A stretch of 18,509 bases of DNA from Clostridia bacterium (GTDB taxonomy: Bacteria > Bacillota > DSM-521 > Neomoorellales > Neomoorellaceae): contig JASUSX010000010.1 in NCBI GenBank assembly GCA_030445875.1, positions 1 to 18,509 of the forward strand, given 5' to 3'. The notes under the pieces are model-generated. The model saw nothing but the letters and a program-made list of their open reading frames with translations. It was not told where the DNA came from and searched no databases. Each line of letters opens with the position of its first letter. Positions within the stretch are counted from its first letter, which is position 1. Position numbers and translations under genes: made by a program. Positions 7,589 through 16,995 of the stretch are shown piece after piece.

Positions 7589-8398
7589 ATGTCATTTTTA
7601 GGGAAAGAAGTACGCCTGGCCCGGTTGTTTAACCGGGAGTCTGGCCGCCTGTTTACGGTAGCCTTCGATCACGGTGTCAACCGGGGCGTATTGCCCGGCA
7701 TCGAAAGGGTAGGGGAGAAGGTGGCCGCGGTAGTAGCCGGCGGTGTTGATGCCGTCACCTTGAATAAGGGCATTGCGGAAAGGGTATTTCCCGCCCACGC
7801 CGGCAAGGTAAGCCTGATTATGAAATCCACCGGCTTTTCCCCTTACCATAAAACCTATGATGCCTGGTACGCCGATGTGGAAGAGGCTATCCGCCTGGGG
7901 GCCGACGCCATCTCCATGGGCGTTATCCTGGGCGAAGAGCGCCAGCCGGAAATGCTGCATCACCTGGGCCTTTTAACGAAGGAAGCGGCCAGCGTCGGCC
8001 TACCTGTCATTGCCCATATCTACCCGGCCGGCCCGTTAATTGCCGACGACCAGCGTTACCTGCCGGCAACCATCGCTTATTGCGCCCGGGTAGGGGCGGA
8101 GCTGGGTGTCGATGTCGTCAAGACCTGGTATACTGGTTCCCCGGAGACCTTCGCTCAAGTAGTGGAAGCCTGCCCGGCGAAGGTAGTTGTTGCCGGCGGG
8201 CCCAAGATGGATCACCCGGAGGACCTCTTTGCCACCACCCGGGACGCCATCCAGGCCGGAGCAGCCGGGGTAACCTATGGCCGCAATGTCTGGCAGTACG
8301 ACGACCCCACCGCCATGGTCCAGGCCCTGAAGGCGATAATCCACCGCCAGGGGACACCCGCGGAAGCCATGCACATTCTTGAAGCAGCCGCCTGCTAG
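7589..8398 (+). CDS. Class I aldolase, DhnA/FbaB (LsrF-like) family
   Basis: A 269-residue Schiff-base aldolase of the archaeal-type fructose-bisphosphate aldolase family (COG1830 type). Visible residues are FDHG (Asp27, His28) at the end of the first strand, the LNKG loop (59-61), IYPAG (Tyr146), VDVVKTWYTG with the probable Schiff-base Lys178, VVVAGGPK and the phosphate-binding GAAGVTYGRNVWQ. The family includes FBP aldolases, LsrF and 2-amino-3,7-dideoxy-heptulosonate synthases. Sequence alone does not set the substrate. Lying between a polyol dehydrogenase and a sugar kinase, the likely role is retro-aldol cleavage of a ketose phosphate or related compound. The ATG start has GGGAGGT (7574-7580). 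Confidence 0.9.
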   Translation: MSFLGKEVRLARLFNRESGRLFTVAFDHGVNRGVLPGIERVGEKVAAVVAGGVDAVTLNKGIAERVFPAHAGKVSLIMKSTGFSPYHKTYDAWYADVEEAIRLGADAISMGVILGEERQPEMLHHLGLLTKEAASVGLPVIAHIYPAGPLIADDQRYLPATIAYCARVGAELGVDVVKTWYTGSPETFAQVVEACPAKVVVAGGPKMDHPEDLFATTRDAIQAGAAGVTYGRNVWQYDDPTAMVQALKAIIHRQGTPAEAMHILEAAAC

Positions 8399-8416
8399 AG
8401 AAAAAGAATCCTAGCC

Positions 8417-8454
8417 CCGGCCAGGAAAACCCGGAATAGGGGTTTCCTGGCCGG
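8417..8454 (+). promoter_or_regulatory. Long intra-operon hairpin between aldolase and kinase genes
   Basis: Twelve perfect base pairs (8417-8428 with 8443-8454), one A-G mismatch, then three C-G pairs close a six-base loop. The following sequence is CCTTAATTAAAC, not a U-tract, so full termination is unlikely. It may protect upstream mRNA or partly lower kinase expression. No separate promoter for the kinase is evident in the 84-base gap. Confidence 0.7.
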
Positions 8455-8482
8455 CCTTAATTAAACTAAAGCGGGGATCACC

Positions 8483-10030
8483 ATGGTCAAACAGGAGGAA
8501 AACCTGTTACTAGGCATTGATGTGGGGGGCAGCAGCGTCAAAGTTGCTGCCTTTACGCCCGATGGGCTTTTACGCGGCTTCCAGTGCGAAGCGATTACCA
8601 TAGACTATCCCCGGCCTGGCTGGGCCGAGGTCTGGCCCCGGCAATGGCTGGAGAAGATAGCCGCGGGCATCCATGCCCTTTATACAAAGAACGGGATCAG
8701 GAAGGAACAGGTTGCCGCCATGGGTTTGAGCACCATGTGCCCGGCCCTGATCCCCTTTGACCCTCAAGGACAGGTCCTGCGGCCGGCCATTCTCTATATG
8801 GACACCCGTTCCCAGGAACAGGCCCGGCGTCTCAGGCAGGAGATAGCCCTGGACACAGTAGTCCGCCTTACGGGCAACCGCATTGCCGCCGGGACTATTT
8901 CCGCCACCTCCATGTTATGGTTAAAGGAACAGGAGCCTGAGACTTATAAAAAGGTGGCCTTTTTCGGCCACGGTAACACCTATCTGGGACTGCTTTTGAC
9001 GGGGGAGGCGGGTATCGACCCCTCCAATGCCTCCCTCACCGGCCTCTTTACCACCGGAAGGGAACTCGATTGGTCGCAGGAACTCTGCCAGGCCTACGGC
9101 CTGTCCAGGCACAAGTTACCACCCGTTATACCTTCGGCCCGGAACCTGGGCTCCCTGCGCCCGGAGGCAGCGGCAGCCCTTAATCTGCCGCAGGGCATCC
9201 CCGTAGCCATGGGCGGGGCCGATACGGCCTGCTCCGGCCTGGCCCTGGGGGTAACGGAAAGGGGCCAGGTTTTTGAAACTGCGGGGACTTCTGATGTTCT
9301 CTCCCTGTGTACTGATGACCCCCAGTTTGACGATCGTTTCCTTAACCGCTGCCATGTAGTCCCAGGCCGCTGGCTGAACATGGGAGCCATGTCCACGCCG
9401 GGGGCCGCCTTCCGCTGGGTCAGGGACCAGCTAGGCCAGGTTGAAAAATATGTAGCGGAGGCCAGCGGCCAGGATGCCTATGACATCCTGTGTAGCGAGG
9501 CGGCCCAATCTAGGCCAGGTGCTGGGGGAGTTATCTTTTTGCCCTACTTATCAGGGGAGCGTAGCCCCATCTGGGATCCCCTGGCCCGCGGCGCTTTCGT
9601 TGGCCTGAGCCTGGCCACCACCAGGTCCGACCTGGTCCGGGCCGTGCTGGAAGCCGGGTGCTATGGCTTGCGCCAGAATCTGGCTATTGCCGAAAAAATC
9701 CTGGGTGCAAGGATCGAACGCATAGCGGTGGTGGGAAAAGGGGCCAAAAACAGCATCTGGGCGCAACTGCGGGCTGATATTACCGGTAAAGAGATCCTGG
9801 CTATCGCCTACCATGAAACCGCCGTCCTGGGCGCGGCAATGCTGGGCGGCATTGCCGCCGGCATTTACAGTGGTTACCACGAAGCCATAGAAAAAGCTGC
9901 CACGCGGGAAGGGATACTATGCCAGCCGGATGAGGGTCATAAGGAAATCTATGATCAGGCCTTTTTGATTTATAGCCAGGTCTACCAGCAGTTGAAAGAG
10001 GTATTTCCCTCCCTGACGGCGATCAGATAA
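8483..10030 (+). CDS. FGGY-family carbohydrate kinase, xylulokinase-like
   Basis: A 515-residue cytoplasmic kinase that phosphorylates a sugar or polyol with ATP. The first actin-like domain has the phosphate loop GIDVGGSSVKV (11-21) and the substrate-contact segment YMDTRS (105-110). The second has GGADTACSGLALG with the catalytic base Asp247, the ETAGTSD phosphate loop (265-271), the FGGY signature YLSGERSPIWDP followed by ARGAFVGL (355-375), and VVGKGAKNSIWAQLRADITG (416-435). Overall it resembles xylulokinase-type members, but FGGY enzymes act on ribulose, xylulose, glycerol, erythritol, fuculose, autoinducer-2 and more, so the substrate is open. The ATG start has a modest SD (GGGGA, 8473-8477). 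No terminator follows. Confidence 0.92.
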   Translation: MVKQEENLLLGIDVGGSSVKVAAFTPDGLLRGFQCEAITIDYPRPGWAEVWPRQWLEKIAAGIHALYTKNGIRKEQVAAMGLSTMCPALIPFDPQGQVLRPAILYMDTRSQEQARRLRQEIALDTVVRLTGNRIAAGTISATSMLWLKEQEPETYKKVAFFGHGNTYLGLLLTGEAGIDPSNASLTGLFTTGRELDWSQELCQAYGLSRHKLPPVIPSARNLGSLRPEAAAALNLPQGIPVAMGGADTACSGLALGVTERGQVFETAGTSDVLSLCTDDPQFDDRFLNRCHVVPGRWLNMGAMSTPGAAFRWVRDQLGQVEKYVAEASGQDAYDILCSEAAQSRPGAGGVIFLPYLSGERSPIWDPLARGAFVGLSLATTRSDLVRAVLEAGCYGLRQNLAIAEKILGARIERIAVVGKGAKNSIWAQLRADITGKEILAIAYHETAVLGAAMLGGIAAGIYSGYHEAIEKAATREGILCQPDEGHKEIYDQAFLIYSQVYQQLKEVFPSLTAIR

Positions 10031-10062
10031 AACCACCACTAAGCCCGGCGGACAATTCTTTA

Positions 10063-10091
10063 TTTACCGTGACCCCGGGATATGCTAAAAT
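10063..10091 (+). promoter_or_regulatory. Sigma-A promoter for the GntR regulator gene
   Basis: TTTACC (10063-10068), a 17-base spacer and TAAAAT (10086-10091), with TG one base before the -10 box (extended -10). Transcription would start near 10098, about 30 bases before the preferred start codon. CCGGGAT (10075-10081) and ATCCCGG (10113-10119) form a 7-bp inverted repeat around the start region and could be an operator. Confidence 0.6.
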
Positions 10092-10127
10092 TTTATATAG
10101 ATTTAACCGTTGATCCCGGAGCAGGCG

Positions 10128-10877
10128 ATGGCCATGGGCAATGATGCGGGCAACAGGCTTTTCCAGCCTATCAACCGTAACCCCAGGAGCGTTTACCACC
10201 GCGTAATAGATGAGATCAAAAGGAACATCTTCGAAGGGCGACTGCAGCCGGGCGACCGCCTGCCGGCTGAGCGGGAACTGGTGGCGATGCTGGGGGTAAG
10301 CCGCACCTCGGTGCGGGAAGCCCTGAAGATGCTGGCCGCCGAAGGCCTGGTAAGCATCCGCCACGGCCAGGGGGCCTTTATTAGCGAGCAGGACCCCGAT
10401 GAATACCTGAAACAGTTCGCCAACCACCTGCCGGTGAACCAGGAAACGGTCCGGCACCTCTTTGCCGTGCGTAAAATCCTGGAACCCCAGGCAGCCCGCT
10501 GGGTGGCAGAGCGGGCCAGCCAGGCCGACATCCAGGACCTGGTCACCATGGTTACTACCACCCGCGACCAGCTAGGCCGCCTGCGCAGCGGCCGCCTTTC
10601 CCTCCTGGCCGGGCATGACAGCAGCTTCCACAGCCGCCTGGCCCAGGCCACGGGCAATACCGTCCTGGTCCGTATAATGCACAGTATGCTTGACCTCCTG
10701 GCTGACAGCCGTTCCCGCAGCCTGGCCATACCTGGCCGGGGGGAGCGTTCTGTAGAGGAGCACTATGAGGTAGTTAAAGCCTTGAGCCGGCGCGACGCGG
10801 AGGGAGCGGCGGCGGCTATGCTGCATCACCTGGAAGATGTAGAAGAGCAACTGGCCGAAACCTGGCTCCAGGAGTGA
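10128..10877 (+). CDS. GntR-family regulator, FadR subfamily with FCD domain
   Basis: A 249-residue transcription factor. The winged helix domain (about 20-85) shows GDRLPAERELVAMLGVSRTSVREALKMLAAEGL and the wing RHGQGAF. The C-terminal FCD domain (about 105-235) carries the complete metal-site pattern: Asp164, His168 (DxxxH), His212 and His234, with the usual 22-residue spacing between the last two. Such domains bind carboxylate or sugar-acid ligands through the metal. The ATG at 10128 is preferred over an upstream in-frame TTG at 10110 because GGAG (10118-10121) fits it. It has its own promoter but sits directly after the kinase gene, so it probably regulates the same pathway, giving the locus two regulators of different families. 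Confidence 0.9.
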   Translation: MAMGNDAGNRLFQPINRNPRSVYHRVIDEIKRNIFEGRLQPGDRLPAERELVAMLGVSRTSVREALKMLAAEGLVSIRHGQGAFISEQDPDEYLKQFANHLPVNQETVRHLFAVRKILEPQAARWVAERASQADIQDLVTMVTTTRDQLGRLRSGRLSLLAGHDSSFHSRLAQATGNTVLVRIMHSMLDLLADSRSRSLAIPGRGERSVEEHYEVVKALSRRDAEGAAAAMLHHLEDVEEQLAETWLQE

Positions 10878-10917
10878 ACAGGGCCCGGTCTTAATAAGAA
10901 ATTAACAGAGAAAATCC

Positions 10918-10946
10918 TTGACAGCAAATACCCTTCAGAGTATATT
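10918..10946 (+). promoter_or_regulatory. Strong sigma-A promoter of the met-thr-lysC cluster
   Basis: A perfect -35 TTGACA (10918-10923), a 17-base spacer, and TATATT (10941-10946, five of six). The predicted start is near 10953, about 35 bases ahead of the S-box aptamer and 228 bases ahead of metY. The bases before it (10878-10917) show no terminator for the GntR gene. Confidence 0.88.
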
Positions 10947-10986
10947 TTTAATAAAGCTGGCGCTTAACTGAATACAGGAAATGAAA

Positions 10987-11099
10987 CTCTTATCAAGAGC
11001 GGTGGAGGGACTGGCCCGATGAAGCCCGGCAACCCGCTGTCCCGTTTTCGGGGGCGAGAGGTGCCAATTCCTGCAGGGTAATACCCTGAGAGATAAGGG
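10987..11099 (+). ncRNA. SAM-I riboswitch (S-box) aptamer
   Basis: The conserved S-box order is present. The P1 left strand CTCTTATC (10987-10994) pairs with GATAAGGG (11092-11099). The 5' conserved AAGAGCGGTGGAGGGACTGG is followed by the kink-turn segment GATGAAGCCCGGCAACC, a variable P3 with a T-rich loop (CCCGTTTTCGGG), GAGGTGCCAATTCC, and P4 GGGTAATACCC, leading to GAGAGATAAG. Binding of S-adenosylmethionine stabilises P1 and turns off downstream genes. The location before metY and metX fits the known S-box regulon. Confidence 0.98.
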
Positions 11100-11115
11100 G
11101 GGTAAGAAACTATTG

Positions 11116-11140
11116 CCTCTTCTTATCGAAGAGGTTTTTT
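11116..11140 (+). terminator. Riboswitch-controlled intrinsic terminator of the S-box leader
   Basis: CCTCTTC (11116-11122) and GAAGAGG (11128-11134) form a 7-bp stem with a TTATC loop, followed by TTTTTT. The sequence CTTATC (11122-11127) inside it repeats the P1 left strand (10989-10994). Without SAM, GATAAG (11092-11097) can pair with it instead and block the terminator, which gives an explicit on/off switch. Confidence 0.93.
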
Positions 11141-11159
11141 ATTCCCCCGCCAGCGTTAA

Positions 11160-12473
<1,314 letters not shown>

Positions 12474-12475
12474 AT

Positions 12476-13600
12476 ATGGGTGATGTGGGGCTTGTTGCTA
12501 CCCGGTTTTACAACTGGCCGGGAAAACTGCAACTGGAAAGCGGGGCCTTTTTAGGCCCCCTTACCATTGCCTACGAGACATATGGGGAACTAAACAGCGC
12601 CGGGGATAACGCCCTCCTGGTCCTCCACGCCCTTACCGGCGACGCCCATATTGCCGGCCGCCACGCCCCGGACGACCGGTTACCAGGCTGGTGGGACCCC
12701 CTGGTGGGGCCGGGCCGGGCCCTGGACACCAGGCGCTACTTTGTCATCTGTGCCAATGTCCTGGGTAGCTGCTACGGTACTACCGGGCCGGCCAGTATTA
12801 ACCCGGCCACCGGGAGGCCCTACGGCCTGGATTTCCCGGTGATTACCATCCGCGATATGGTCCGGGCGCAAAAAATCCTCCTGGACCACCTGGGGGTTAA
12901 ACACCTGGTAGCGGCTATCGGGGGTTCCATGGGTGGTATGCAGGTCCTGGAGTGGGCCTTTCTTTACCCGGAAATGGTGGACGCCATCATCCCCATCGCT
13001 GTCTGTGGCCGGACGACGGCGATGCAGATAGCTTTCCATAACGTACAGCGGGAAGCCATTTACGCCGACCCGGACTGGCGGGACGGCGACTATTACGGGA
13101 CGCCAGGACCCCGCCGAGGACTGGCCCTGGCCCGCCGGATCGGCACCATTACCTACAAGAGCGATCCCTCCTGGACCACCAAATTTGGCCGCACCGTAGC
13201 GGACCCCCGGCAATATTACCGGTTGCAGGGGCAGTTTGAAGTGGAGAGCTACCTGGACTACCAGGGGAAAAAATTGGTACAGCGTTTCGATGCCAATGCT
13301 TATCTCTATCTAACTAAGGCCGTTGACCTCCATGACGTGAGCCAGGGACGGGGAAGCTATTCCCTGGTATGGCGAAATTTCTCCTGCCCCTGCCTGGCTA
13401 TTGGCATCTCCAGCGATTTCCTTTTTCTGCCGGGCCAGGTTAAAGAGATTGCCCGCTTGATTAACGCCGGCGGTGGCCGGGCCCTGTACCGGGAGATTAA
13501 TTCCCCCTATGGCCATGACGCTTTCCTGATTGAATTTCAGCGACTGGAAGCCATTATTAAACCCTTCCTGGATGATTTGCGCCCTGACCTGGCCGGCTAA
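12476..13600 (+). CDS. metX: Homoserine O-acetyltransferase
   Basis: A 374-residue alpha/beta hydrolase-fold acyltransferase that acetylates homoserine with acetyl-CoA. Family motifs are IAYETYGELN, HALTGDAH, the nucleophile elbow GGSMGGMQ with Ser151, ISSDFLF with Asp314 and SPYGHDAFLIE with His347, a complete Ser-Asp-His triad. The ATG at 12476, two bases after the metY stop, is preferred: AGGAG lies at 12459-12463, although the 12-base spacing is long. An in-frame GTG at 12455, inside metY, has no visible SD and would add seven residues. The pairing with MetY agrees with an acetyl rather than succinyl route. Confidence 0.95.
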   Translation: MGDVGLVATRFYNWPGKLQLESGAFLGPLTIAYETYGELNSAGDNALLVLHALTGDAHIAGRHAPDDRLPGWWDPLVGPGRALDTRRYFVICANVLGSCYGTTGPASINPATGRPYGLDFPVITIRDMVRAQKILLDHLGVKHLVAAIGGSMGGMQVLEWAFLYPEMVDAIIPIAVCGRTTAMQIAFHNVQREAIYADPDWRDGDYYGTPGPRRGLALARRIGTITYKSDPSWTTKFGRTVADPRQYYRLQGQFEVESYLDYQGKKLVQRFDANAYLYLTKAVDLHDVSQGRGSYSLVWRNFSCPCLAIGISSDFLFLPGQVKEIARLINAGGGRALYREINSPYGHDAFLIEFQRLEAIIKPFLDDLRPDLAG

Positions 13601-13607
13601 AAAGGTA

Positions 13608-13636
13608 TTGCCCATCAGGCAGGGATAAGGTAAAAT
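13608..13636 (+). promoter_or_regulatory. Possible internal promoter before hom
   Basis: TTGCCC (13608-13613), 17 bases, TAAAAT (13631-13636) in the 61-base gap between metX and hom. The spacing is ideal, the -35 box matches at four of six positions and the -10 box at five of six. If active, it would allow hom-thrC-thrB transcription when SAM shuts the S-box. The match is moderate and could be chance. Confidence 0.4.
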
Positions 13637-13661
13637 TGAGTGGTGTGAGGAGCGTGAAGGT

Positions 13662-14960
13662 GTGTCTGAGCCTATTCATATCGGCCTCCTGGGCCTGGGA
13701 ACCGTGGGTAGCGGCGTGGTCCAGCTCCTGGAGCAAAATGGCGCTGCCATTACCCAGAAGCTGGGGCGGCCTTTAAATATCAGCCGCATCCTGGTGCGGG
13801 ATAGGGAACGGCCCCGTCAGGTGGTGGTAGACCCTGCTGTGCTGACTACTGACCCGCAATCGATCCTGGCGGATCCGGATATCGCTATTATCGTGGAAGT
13901 AATGGGCGGTACCGGGGCCGCGCGCGATTATATTCTCCAATCCCTCCACCGGGGCAAAAGCGTCGTAACGGCCAATAAGGACCTCCTCGCCCTTTATGGC
14001 AAGGAGCTTTTTGATGCCGCCGAGGCCCACGCTACGGAAATACTCTTTGAGGCCAGTGTGGGTGGCGGTATCCCCATCATTCACCCCTTGAAGGAATGTC
14101 TGGCCGGCAACCGCATCCACCAGGTTATGGGTATCGTCAACGGTACCACCAACTATATTCTCACCAAAATGAGCCGGGAGGGGCGGAATTTTGCCGAAGT
14201 CCTGCGGGAGGCCCAGGACCTCGGTTACGCCGAGGCCGACCCTACCGCCGACATCGAAGGCGACGACGCGGCCCGCAAGATGGCCATCCTGGCCTCCATC
14301 GCCTTTAGCACCCGTATTACTTACCCTGACGTTTACAAAGAAGGCATTAGCCGTATCACCACCCAGGACATCAGTTACGCTGCCGACCTGGGGTATGCCG
14401 TCAAGCTCTTGGGGATCGCCCGGGAGGATGGGGAAGGGGTAGAGGTAAGGGTGCATCCGGCCCTGGTGCCTTTAAGCCACCCCCTGGCGGCAGTCAGTGA
14501 CGTTTTTAACGCCATCTTCGTCGAGGGCGATGCCGTAGGGGAAACCATGTTTTATGGCCGGGGTGCCGGTTCCCTACCTACAGCCAGCGCCGTAGTAGGC
14601 GACATCATGGAAGCGGCCCGCAACCTCCAGCACCGGACCCGCGGCCGCATCTCCTGTACCTGCTTTTATGATAAGCCCGTGAAACCAATAGGGGATATCA
14701 TCACCAAGTACTACCTGCGCCTGATAGTGGCTGACCGGCCGGGGGTACTGGCGACCATCGCCGGTGTTTTTGGCGACCGGGAGGTTAGCCTGGCTTCGGT
14801 GATCCAGGAGCGGATGTTGGGGGAACTGGCCGAACTGGTCCTCATTACCCACCACGTCCGGGAGCAAAACCTGCAGGAAGCCTTACACGTTCTGGCCGGT
14901 TTACCGGTGGTCAAAGAAATAGCCTGTATATTACGGGTAGAAGGAGGAGAAGCCAGGTGA
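13662..14960 (+). CDS. hom: Homoserine dehydrogenase with C-terminal ACT domain
   Basis: A 432-residue enzyme that reduces aspartate semialdehyde to homoserine, the branch point of threonine and methionine. The N-terminal Rossmann motif [11 protein letters not shown] (8-18), TANKDLLA with Lys106, the substrate domain [11 protein letters not shown] (160-170) and [14 protein letters not shown] with Lys206 match the family. A C-terminal ACT domain (about 353-432) begins [21 protein letters not shown] and is the usual site of threonine feedback. The GTG start has GAGGAG (13647-13652). Its stop overlaps the thrC start as GTGA, so the two are translationally coupled. Confidence 0.97.
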   Translation: MSEPIHIGLLGLGTVGSGVVQLLEQNGAAITQKLGRPLNISRILVRDRERPRQVVVDPAVLTTDPQSILADPDIAIIVEVMGGTGAARDYILQSLHRGKSVVTANKDLLALYGKELFDAAEAHATEILFEASVGGGIPIIHPLKECLAGNRIHQVMGIVNGTTNYILTKMSREGRNFAEVLREAQDLGYAEADPTADIEGDDAARKMAILASIAFSTRITYPDVYKEGISRITTQDISYAADLGYAVKLLGIAREDGEGVEVRVHPALVPLSHPLAAVSDVFNAIFVEGDAVGETMFYGRGAGSLPTASAVVGDIMEAARNLQHRTRGRISCTCFYDKPVKPIGDIITKYYLRLIVADRPGVLATIAGVFGDREVSLASVIQERMLGELAELVLITHHVREQNLQEALHVLAGLPVVKEIACILRVEGGEAR

Positions 14961-16003
14961 ACTGGCCGGGAGTCATTCGTGCTTACCGGGAGTTCCTACC
15001 GGTGACGGAGGCAACTCCCTTAATTACTTTACAGGAGGGCAATACGCCGTTAATAGCTGCCGGGAATCTTTCCCGGGAACTGGGCCTGAAGCTTTATTTC
15101 AAATACGAAGGGCTTAACCCCAGCGGTTCCTTCAAGGACCGGGGCATGGTCATGGCCGTGGCCAAAGCTATAGAAGCCGGCTCCAGGGCTATTATGTGCG
15201 CTTCCACGGGTAATACCTCGGCCTCAGCGGCTGCCTATGCCGCCCGCTGCGGTTTAAGATGCAGTGTACTCATCCCGGAGGGCAACATAGCCCTGGGAAA
15301 ACTCGCCCAGGCCCTCTTTTACGGCGCCCGGGTAATAGCCATCCAGGGTAATTTTGACGATGCCCTGGATCTGGTACGCCGGATTACGGCTAACCACCCC
15401 ATTACCCTGGTCAATTCCATTAACCCCTTCCGTATTGAAGGGCAGAAAACGGCTGCCTTTGAGGTCTGCGATAGCCTGGGAGAAGCGCCGGACTACCTGG
15501 CCATACCCGTAGGGAACGCCGGCAATATTACTGCTTACTGGAAAGGGTTTAACGAGTATTACCAGGCCGGTCGCAGCCACTCCCTGCCGAAGATGATCGG
15601 CTTCCAGGCCGAGGGCGCGGCCCCTATAGTAAGGGGCGAGGTGGTACCCAACCCGGAAACAGTGGCCACGGCCATCCGCATCGGTAACCCGGCTAGCTGG
15701 CAGCCAGCCGTCCGGGCGGCCGGGGAATCCGGCGGCTTTATCGATTGCGTCAGCGATACAGAGATCCTGGCGGCCCAGCGCCTGTTGGCTACGGCGGAAG
15801 GGATTTTCGCCGAGCCGGCTTCGGCGGCTTCCCTGGCCGGGGTGATCAAATATGTGCATAAAGGTTATTTCCGCCGGGACGACCGGGTTGTCTGCGTCCT
15901 GACCGGCCACGGTTTGAAGGACCCCAATATCGCCATTAAGCAGGTGGCCGAACCCATCTCCCTTCCCCCGGACGAAGCCAGGGTTTTAGAAGCGGTGTTA
16001 TAG
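14957..16003 (+). CDS. thrC: Threonine synthase
   Basis: A 348-residue fold-type II PLP enzyme converting O-phosphohomoserine to threonine. Motifs are [27 protein letters not shown] with the PLP lysine Lys60, [19 protein letters not shown] for the phosphate loop, and the glycine-rich [14 protein letters not shown]. The short length fits the bacterial/archaeal class resembling B. subtilis ThrC rather than the longer E. coli type. The GTG start overlaps the hom stop by four bases and has the strong SD GGAGGAG (14943-14949). Confidence 0.96.
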   Translation: MNWPGVIRAYREFLPVTEATPLITLQEGNTPLIAAGNLSRELGLKLYFKYEGLNPSGSFKDRGMVMAVAKAIEAGSRAIMCASTGNTSASAAAYAARCGLRCSVLIPEGNIALGKLAQALFYGARVIAIQGNFDDALDLVRRITANHPITLVNSINPFRIEGQKTAAFEVCDSLGEAPDYLAIPVGNAGNITAYWKGFNEYYQAGRSHSLPKMIGFQAEGAAPIVRGEVVPNPETVATAIRIGNPASWQPAVRAAGESGGFIDCVSDTEILAAQRLLATAEGIFAEPASAASLAGVIKYVHKGYFRRDDRVVCVLTGHGLKDPNIAIKQVAEPISLPPDEARVLEAVL

Positions 16004-16021
16004 AAAGCAGGGTAGTAGCCT

Positions 16022-16915
16022 ATGCCACTGGTGCGGGTACCGGCCACGACGGCCAACCTGGGGCCGGGGTTTGATACCCTGGGAATGGCCCTGGAGCTTT
16101 TTGATGAAATACAAATAGAACTGGCCCCTGCCCTGGAGATTAGCGTCAGCGGGGAAGGGGCAGCCACCATACCCCGGGGGCCGGAGAATATCGCCTACCG
16201 CGCCGCGCAGGCCGTGTTTGAGCGTGCCGGGCGGCTGCCAGGCAACTTAAAAATAGCGATGTATAACCACATTCCCGTGGCCCGGGGCCTAGGTTCCAGC
16301 GCAGCAGCCCTGGTGGGGGGGCTGGTAGGGGCCAACGCCCTCCTGGGCGGAGTACTAAAGCAGGAAGATTTAATCAACCTGGCCACAGCCCTGGAGGGCC
16401 ACCCGGACAACGTAGCCCCCGCTATACTGGGCGGCCTGGTGGTAGCAGCCCGAGATGGAGAGAGGGTCTATTGCCGGCGCCTGGAGCCGCCAGCGGGATT
16501 AACCACCGTGGCGGCCATTCCCCAGTTTACCCTGTCTACCAGGGTTTCCCGGGGCGCCCTGCCGGCCAGGGTGACCATGAGCGACGCTGTCTTTAACCTC
16601 AGCCGGGTGGGCCTGCTCCTGGCAGCCGTCCAGGACGGTGACCTGGAGCTGATGGGCAAGATGATGGATGACAGGCTCCACCAGCCCTATCGTTTATCCC
16701 TGGTGCCGGGGATGGAGGAAGTCTTTGCCGCCGCCCGGGCAGCCGGGGCCCTGGCGGTGACCTTAAGCGGTTCCGGGCCAACGGTAATCGCCTTTTGTCA
16801 GGGCCGTAATCCCTGCGTAGGTCCAGCTATGGCAGCAGCCTTCGCCCGCCATGGCGTGGCTTGCATAGTAAAGGAACTGGCCCCCTGCTCGCGAGGGGCA
16901 GTAGTCCTGGAATAG
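16022..16915 (+). CDS. thrB: Homoserine kinase
   Basis: A 297-residue GHMP-family kinase that phosphorylates homoserine for ThrC. Visible motifs are the N-terminal [18 protein letters not shown], the ATP loop [16 protein letters not shown] (85-100), [13 protein letters not shown] and the C-terminal [13 protein letters not shown]. The ATG lies 18 bases after thrC, with a weak AGGG SD (about 16009-16012). A poor SD suggests some dependence on translation from thrC. Confidence 0.96.
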   Translation: MPLVRVPATTANLGPGFDTLGMALELFDEIQIELAPALEISVSGEGAATIPRGPENIAYRAAQAVFERAGRLPGNLKIAMYNHIPVARGLGSSAAALVGGLVGANALLGGVLKQEDLINLATALEGHPDNVAPAILGGLVVAARDGERVYCRRLEPPAGLTTVAAIPQFTLSTRVSRGALPARVTMSDAVFNLSRVGLLLAAVQDGDLELMGKMMDDRLHQPYRLSLVPGMEEVFAAARAAGALAVTLSGSGPTVIAFCQGRNPCVGPAMAAAFARHGVACIVKELAPCSRGAVVLE

Positions 16916-16923
16916 CCCCTTCC

Positions 16924-16941
16924 CTGACAGGGTCAGTTTTT
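16924..16941 (+). terminator. Weak terminator or attenuator between thrB and lysC
   Basis: CTGAC (16924-16928) and GTCAG (16932-16936) form a 5-bp stem with a three-base loop, followed by TTTTT. It begins eight bases after the thrB stop. A short stem suggests partial termination, so lysC may be read at a lower level or from another start. No clear sigma-A promoter was seen in the 54 bases that follow. Confidence 0.5.
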
Positions 16942-16995
16942 CCAAGTTTCCCGTATCCAATCCCATCATCCCACATCTATTCAGGGGGGCACTTT

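Noticed and set aside
7589..10030. An Lsr-type autoinducer-2 processing system (LsrF aldolase fold plus LsrK FGGY kinase)
   Set aside because: The transporter is TRAP rather than Lsr ABC, the regulator is DeoR/GlpR rather than LsrR, and no LsrG is present. The kinase looks xylulokinase-like.
10110..10877. TTG at 10110 as the gntR start
   Set aside because: No SD fits it and it lies about 12 bases from the predicted transcription start. ATG 10128 has GGAG at proper spacing.
13773..14456. A long open frame on the minus strand inside hom, and similar antisense frames elsewhere (for example 15254-15910 and 12680-13213)
   Set aside because: They mirror the codon bias of clear + strand genes, lack SD sites and show no recognisable domains.
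16861..16995. A 45-residue N-terminal extension of lysC overlapping thrB
   Set aside because: Aspartate kinases begin just before KYGGTSV, and the ATG at 16996 has an SD. The extension is low-complexity and unconserved in character.
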